From Chitinophagales bacterium (GTDB lineage Bacteria > Bacteroidota > Bacteroidia > Chitinophagales > UBA10324), in the NCBI GenBank assembly GCA_026786335.1, contig JAJAYG010000364.1, forward strand, positions 1-9,043: a stretch of DNA of 9,043 nucleotides, read 5' to 3'. Below the pieces are notes generated by a model, which searched no databases, was not told the DNA's origin, and saw nothing but the letters and a program-made list of their open reading frames with translations. Numbering within the stretch: the first letter of the stretch is position 1; the number at the start of each line of letters is the position of its first letter. Shown piece after piece: positions 5,421 through 9,043 of this stretch. The translations under genes were made by a program, and so were the position numbers.

Positions 5421-7832
5421 ATGAGAATTCAAATAATAAATGAAAAATGTAAATTGATTTTTTTGTTGCTGTCATTGTTTTCTTTTCAAAATTCATTCGC
5501 ACAAAATGGAATTATTACCGGAAGAGTATATAATTCAATCAATAATGAGCCAGTTGATTTTGCAACCATTGGTATAGAAGGAACAACCTTGGGAACAACC
5601 AGTAATGAAGCAGGAAAATTTGAGATTGGCGGATTAACACCGGGGCTTTATAATCTGCAGGTAACTTCGGTTGGATACAGATCAAAAACTATTTTTGAAA
5701 TCGTTGTAACCAATTCAAAACCCGCCGAAATAGATATTGCACTTGAATCATCAGCAACTGAATTGGAAGAAATCACTGTTAAGTCTGATGCATTTAATAA
5801 GAGTGATGAAAGCCCTGTTTCGTTAAGAACAATTGGCGTAAATGAAATACAAAGAAACCCCGGCGGCAACAGAGACATTTCAAAAGTGATACAATCTTTT
5901 CCCGGTGTCTCTTATACTGCAACATTTAGAAATGATGTAATCATTCGCGGCGGTGCTCCCAATGAAAATCGTTTTTATCTTGATGATGTTGAAGTGCCGA
6001 ACATCAATCATTTTGCAACGCAAGGCAGCAGTGGCGGTCCAGTTGGATTGATCAATGTTGATTTTATAAAGGACGTGCAGTTTTATTCAAGTGCTTTCCC
6101 GGCCAATAAGGGAACAGGTGTAAGTTCTTTATTTGAGTTTAGACAAAAGGATGGTAGAACGGATCGCCTTGGATTTACTGCAACAGTTGGTTCAAGTGAT
6201 TTTGGACTTACAGCCGAAGGCCCGGTAGGAAGTAAATCAACTTTTATTTTTTCGGTAAGAAGATCTTACCTCCAATTACTTTTTAAAGCATTGCAACTTC
6301 CCTTTCTTCCAATTTACAATGATTACCAACTGAAGTACAAATTTAAATTTGATCAAAAGAATGAGTTGAATATTATATCACTTGGGGCACTTGATAATTT
6401 TAAATTAAATCTTGATGCAAATGAAACAGAGAGTCAAAAATATATATTGGCGAATATCCCGGCAAACAATCAATGGAATTATACAATTGGAGCAGTCTAT
6501 AAGCACTATGGTAAAAATAATTTTATAACTGCCGTGCTCAGCAGAAACATGCTGAACAATGAAGCAACCAAGTATTTAAACAATGATGAAAGCAGCAGCG
6601 ATAATTTACTGCTCAAATACAAATCTCAGGAGATTGAAAACAAATTGCGGCTCGAAAATTCTTATTTCAAAAATCAGTTGAAATTAAATTATGGTGTTGC
6701 CTATGAATTTGTGAAATACAATAATTCCACCTATAATAAAGTGAGCGATCCTTATGGAAATATTTATACTGTTGATTTTACTTCAGATTTAAATTTTTCT
6801 AAGTATGCTTTTTTTGGTCAGGCAACGTATCCCTTCTTTGACCGAAGATTAGTTTTATCAATTGGTTTAAGAAGTGATTTCAATTCCTATGATAAAGAAA
6901 TGAGTAATCCAGTTAAGCAATTATCGCCGCGGCTATCTGCAACTTACAACATCAGTGAAAAATTTAATTTCAATTTCAGCACAGGAATTTATTATCAGCT
7001 ACCTCCATATACAGTACTTGGCTATCGTGATGCTACAGGTAATCTTGTTAATAAAAACAATGGGGTCACCTATATACGGTCGCAGCATTTGGTTGCCGGT
7101 TTTGAATATTATTCTGCAAACAATGGAAGAATTTCTATTGAAGGATTTTATAAAAAATATAATCATTATCCCTTTCTGTTAGAAGATTCAATTTCGCTTG
7201 CAAACGTAGGAGCCGATTTTGGAGTTATAGGAAATGAACCTGTTACATCAACTTCAGAGGGAAGAAGTTATGGATTGGAAATATTGGCTCAACAAAAATT
7301 ACTGAAAGGATTTTATGGATTGGCAGCAATCACTTTTGTAAGAAGTGAATTCTTAGACAAAAAACGAAGTTATGCTCCTTCCTCTTGGGATAACAAATTT
7401 ATTGTTGCGCTTACCGCGGGAAAAAAGTTCAAGAAAAATTGGGAGTTAGGATTAAAGTGGAGATTCTCTGCCGGTTCCCCTTACACGCCTTACGATACTG
7501 TTACGAGTGCGCTCATACCGGTTTGGGATGTCAATCATCAGGGATTACCTGATTACAATTATTTAAATGCTGAACGCATTCCTGCTTACCATCAACTTGA
7601 TTTAAGAGTCGATAAAAAATGGTTCTTTAATAAATTTAATCTCGATCTCTATCTCGATATACAAAACGTTTACAACTTCCAGGCGCAATTGCCACAATAT
7701 ATTGATGTTGTTAAAGATGCAAATGGATTCCCCATTGTAGATCCTGATAATCCAGGTTCTTATAAAATAAAGTTTATAGAAAACCCATCGGGCAATGTGC
7801 TGCCATCGATCGGAATTGTTTTCGAATATTAA
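5421..7832 (+). CDS. TonB-dependent outer-membrane receptor with carboxypeptidase-regulatory-like N-terminal domain
   Basis: The 803-residue precursor has a signal peptide (hydrophobic core about 11-22, likely cut after A27 in SFAQNG). A CarboxypepD_reg-like beta-sandwich follows at about 30-110 (GRVYNS..EPVDFATIGIEGTTLGTTSNEAGKFE..GLYNLQVTSVGY). Next comes the plug domain, about 130-240 (ISKVIQSFPGVSY, IIRGGAPNENRFYLDDVEVP). The rest is a beta-barrel of about 560 residues ending in an aromatic outer-membrane sorting end (GIVFEY). The family imports bulky ligands such as siderophores, cobalamin, peptides or glycans using TonB energy. It is shorter than SusC-type receptors and has no SusD partner beside it. 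It begins 20 bases after the lycopene cyclase with no visible promoter, so it probably belongs to the crt operon. The substrate is unknown. It could bring in a micronutrient needed under light stress, or have no direct link to carotenoids. Confidence 0.9.
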   Translation: MRIQIINEKCKLIFLLLSLFSFQNSFAQNGIITGRVYNSINNEPVDFATIGIEGTTLGTTSNEAGKFEIGGLTPGLYNLQVTSVGYRSKTIFEIVVTNSKPAEIDIALESSATELEEITVKSDAFNKSDESPVSLRTIGVNEIQRNPGGNRDISKVIQSFPGVSYTATFRNDVIIRGGAPNENRFYLDDVEVPNINHFATQGSSGGPVGLINVDFIKDVQFYSSAFPANKGTGVSSLFEFRQKDGRTDRLGFTATVGSSDFGLTAEGPVGSKSTFIFSVRRSYLQLLFKALQLPFLPIYNDYQLKYKFKFDQKNELNIISLGALDNFKLNLDANETESQKYILANIPANNQWNYTIGAVYKHYGKNNFITAVLSRNMLNNEATKYLNNDESSSDNLLLKYKSQEIENKLRLENSYFKNQLKLNYGVAYEFVKYNNSTYNKVSDPYGNIYTVDFTSDLNFSKYAFFGQATYPFFDRRLVLSIGLRSDFNSYDKEMSNPVKQLSPRLSATYNISEKFNFNFSTGIYYQLPPYTVLGYRDATGNLVNKNNGVTYIRSQHLVAGFEYYSANNGRISIEGFYKKYNHYPFLLEDSISLANVGADFGVIGNEPVTSTSEGRSYGLEILAQQKLLKGFYGLAAITFVRSEFLDKKRSYAPSSWDNKFIVALTAGKKFKKNWELGLKWRFSAGSPYTPYDTVTSALIPVWDVNHQGLPDYNYLNAERIPAYHQLDLRVDKKWFFNKFNLDLYLDIQNVYNFQAQLPQYIDVVKDANGFPIVDPDNPGSYKIKFIENPSGNVLPSIGIVFEY

Positions 7833-7839
7833 ATTCTGA

Positions 7840-8241
7840 TTAAAAGTTTAAAGTGATTTCTATCTTTATATCAGGATGAAGGCTAAGCATTACCGGGCAA
7901 TTTGAAGCTATGTGAGTGATCAATCTTTTGTGCTCGGTAGAATAATTATTTTTTGGGAAATGAAATGTTATCTGCAGCTCAGAAATTTTTCTTGGATTGT
8001 TAGCCATCACTTTTGTCACTTCTGCTTTTGCCCCATCAATACTATATCCGTGTGTTCTTCCCGAAATCCCCATAATTGTGAATGCACATGCCACGGCAGA
8101 AGTTGCCATTAAATCAGTAGGCGAAAAAGCTTCAGCTTTTCCCTGATTATCCAACGGCGCATCAGTCAAAATTTTTGCTCCCGAAAAAGTATGGGTAAGT
8201 TCATTTCTTAAGTCGCCGGAATAAATTACTTCTGCAGTCAT
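7840..8241 (-). CDS. OsmC/Ohr-family protein (putative peroxide reductase)
   Basis: The 133-residue protein has the OsmC fold with both redox cysteines: C52 in FSPTDLMATSAVACAF and C115 in SNCPVMLSL, each in its usual context. OsmC and Ohr proteins reduce organic or other hydroperoxides in the cytoplasm through this cysteine pair. I chose the ATG whose first base is 8241. From there the protein begins MTAEVIYSGDL like other family members, its length is normal, and a TACCTTTG promoter-like box lies 14 bases upstream. An in-frame ATG at 8313 would add 24 residues (MTILFHLSCEEK...) that do not look like the family. The gene converges on the receptor gene with only 7 bases between the stops. It is probably independent of the crt operon, though an oxidant-defence role would fit beside carotenoids. 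Whether it is a peroxidase or one of the many untested OsmC-like proteins is open. Confidence 0.88.
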   Translation of the reverse strand: MTAEVIYSGDLRNELTHTFSGAKILTDAPLDNQGKAEAFSPTDLMATSAVACAFTIMGISGRTHGYSIDGAKAEVTKVMANNPRKISELQITFHFPKNNYSTEHKRLITHIASNCPVMLSLHPDIKIEITLNF

Positions 8242-8255
8242 TTTTATTTTTTTTT

Positions 8256-8263
8256 CAAAGGTA
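8256..8263 (-). promoter_or_regulatory. Putative -7 box for the OsmC-family gene
   Basis: On the minus strand the sequence reads TACCTTTG, an exact TAnnTTTG match, 14 bases before the ATG at 8241. It lies inside the frame that would be coding if the ATG at 8313 were used, which supports the shorter start. No well-placed TTTG -33 box is seen; the nearest TTG on this strand leaves a 24-base spacer, so the call is tentative. Confidence 0.4.
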
Positions 8264-8330
8264 CAATCCGCATTTAATTTTTCTTCGCAACTCAAATGAA
8301 ATAAAATTGTCATTTATTGTAATTATTAGA

Positions 8331-8359
8331 TTGCTTAAGAGAAATATTATTTAAGTTTG
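8331..8359 (+). promoter_or_regulatory. Putative promoter for the rightmost gene
   Basis: TTG (8331-8333), an 18-base spacer and TAAGTTTG (8352-8359) fit the Bacteroidota -33/-7 pattern. The GTG start of the gene is only 4 bases past the -7 box, so transcription would begin at or very near the start codon and the message could be leaderless. AT-rich sequence gives chance matches, hence moderate confidence. Confidence 0.4.
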
Positions 8360-8363
8360 GGGT

Positions 8364-9043
8364 GTGAAAAAAATTACCGCCTTCGCAATTTGTTATTTTT
8401 TGCTTGTGCTTAATGTTCAGGCACAAACTTTTGAAACACGTGGTTTAATTTATAACCATGAAATGAGTGGCGGACTTCTCATTCACACTGCAGGTTGGAG
8501 TTTATTTCTTGATCTTGCAAAACGTGAAGAGTATCGAAAAAAAAACTTATGGGAATTTGAAATCACCCAAACGCATCATCCTAAAGAAATAAAACAAACA
8601 ATTGATTTCGGTCTAACTTTTTATGGGTTTAACTCACCAAAACCCTTCTTCTATGGCAAGCAAAATAGTTTTTACAATATCAATGTTTCTTACGGGAAAC
8701 AATTCTTGCTCGCCGAGAAAGCAGAGAAACGCGGAGTGGAGGTTGGCATAAAATTACTTGGCGGTTTATCACTCGGCGTTTTAAAACCCTATTACATAAA
8801 TGCACTATACTCAAGTGATGTGCATAACGACTACGGAATTACAGCGATTCGTTATACTCCCGAAACGGCTGAAAAATTTCTTGATTGGTTTAGCATTTAT
8901 GGAGCATCCGGTGTTTTTTATGGATTCGATCATATGAGTGTAGTTCCGGGAATCCACCTCAAAGGAGGATTTAATTTTGATTGGGCTGGCGAAGAACAAT
9001 CACTCAAAGCTCTTGAAGTTGGAATCGTATTCGATGCTTACTA
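8364..9043 (+). CDS. Conserved exported, probably outer-membrane, protein of unknown function (3' end outside window)
   Basis: The frame is open from a GTG at 8364 to the right edge (226 codons plus two bases), so the C-terminus is missing. An in-frame TAA at 8352-8354 excludes any start further upstream. The only start that keeps the clear signal peptide (MKKITAFAICYFLLVLNVQA, likely cut before QTFE) is this GTG, since the next in-frame ATG lies beyond the signal sequence. The mature part has many short alternating hydrophobic/polar stretches rich in Gly and aromatic residues (for example GVEVGIKLLGGLSLGVLKPYY), suggesting beta-strands of an outer-membrane barrel. Segments such as HHPKEIK and YGKQNSFYNINVSYGKQ resemble a Bacteroidota family I know only as hypothetical. 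It diverges from the OsmC gene. No function can be given. Confidence 0.75.
   Translation, partial: MKKITAFAICYFLLVLNVQAQTFETRGLIYNHEMSGGLLIHTAGWSLFLDLAKREEYRKKNLWEFEITQTHHPKEIKQTIDFGLTFYGFNSPKPFFYGKQNSFYNINVSYGKQFLLAEKAEKRGVEVGIKLLGGLSLGVLKPYYINALYSSDVHNDYGITAIRYTPETAEKFLDWFSIYGASGVFYGFDHMSVVPGIHLKGGFNFDWAGEEQSLKALEVGIVFDAY

Noticed and set aside
7826..7850. TTAAA/TTTAA pairing between the converging receptor and OsmC genes as a two-way terminator
   Set aside because: The possible stem has five A/T pairs only and a long loop, too weak to call.
8811..8999. Open frame on the minus strand opposite the rightmost gene
   Set aside because: The plus-strand frame has a signal peptide and protein-like composition across the same bases; the minus frame has no recognisable features.

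Overview
The window looks like a chromosomal piece of a low-GC member of the phylum Bacteroidota, probably of the Chitinophagia/Sphingobacteriia type. The evidence is the AT-rich composition, promoter-like boxes of the Bacteroidota form (TTTG at -33, TAnnTTTG at -7), start codons preceded by A-rich sequence instead of Shine-Dalgarno sites, and protein types typical of the group: a TonB-dependent receptor with an N-terminal carboxypeptidase-regulatory-like domain, and a lycopene cyclase of the fused CrtYc/CrtYd type.

Most of the window (1-7832, + strand) is a carotenoid locus. It opens with the C-terminal end of a beta-carotene hydroxylase (crtZ, cut by the left edge). This overlaps by ATGA a MerR-type regulator with a C-terminal cobalamin-binding module (CarH/LitR-like). 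A 258-bp intergenic region follows. It holds a good Bacteroidota promoter and two copies of the same dyad, TTTGTTTA-N18-TAAACAAA, the second covering the -33 box. Then come an ECF sigma factor, phytoene desaturase (crtI), phytoene synthase (crtB, overlapping crtI), a small exported protein of unknown function, the lycopene cyclase, and a large TonB-dependent receptor. These six genes are nearly contiguous (gaps of -17 to 30 bp) and probably form one operon.

The enzymes together predict GGPP -> phytoene -> lycopene -> beta-carotene -> zeaxanthin. A cobalamin-MerR regulator next to an ECF sigma gene at the head of crt genes resembles the light-induced LitR/LitS arrangement of Streptomyces and, more loosely, CarA/CarH and CarQ of Myxococcus. 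The inferred model is that the regulator sits on the twin dyads in the dark, light (through adenosylcobalamin) releases it, and the sigma-crt-receptor operon is then expressed. Two members are unexplained: the exported 173-residue protein and the receptor.

On the right, an OsmC-family protein (- strand) converges on the receptor gene. It diverges from a GTG-started, probably outer-membrane, conserved protein that runs off the right edge. No RNA genes, insertion sequences, CRISPR arrays or signs of recent transfer were seen.
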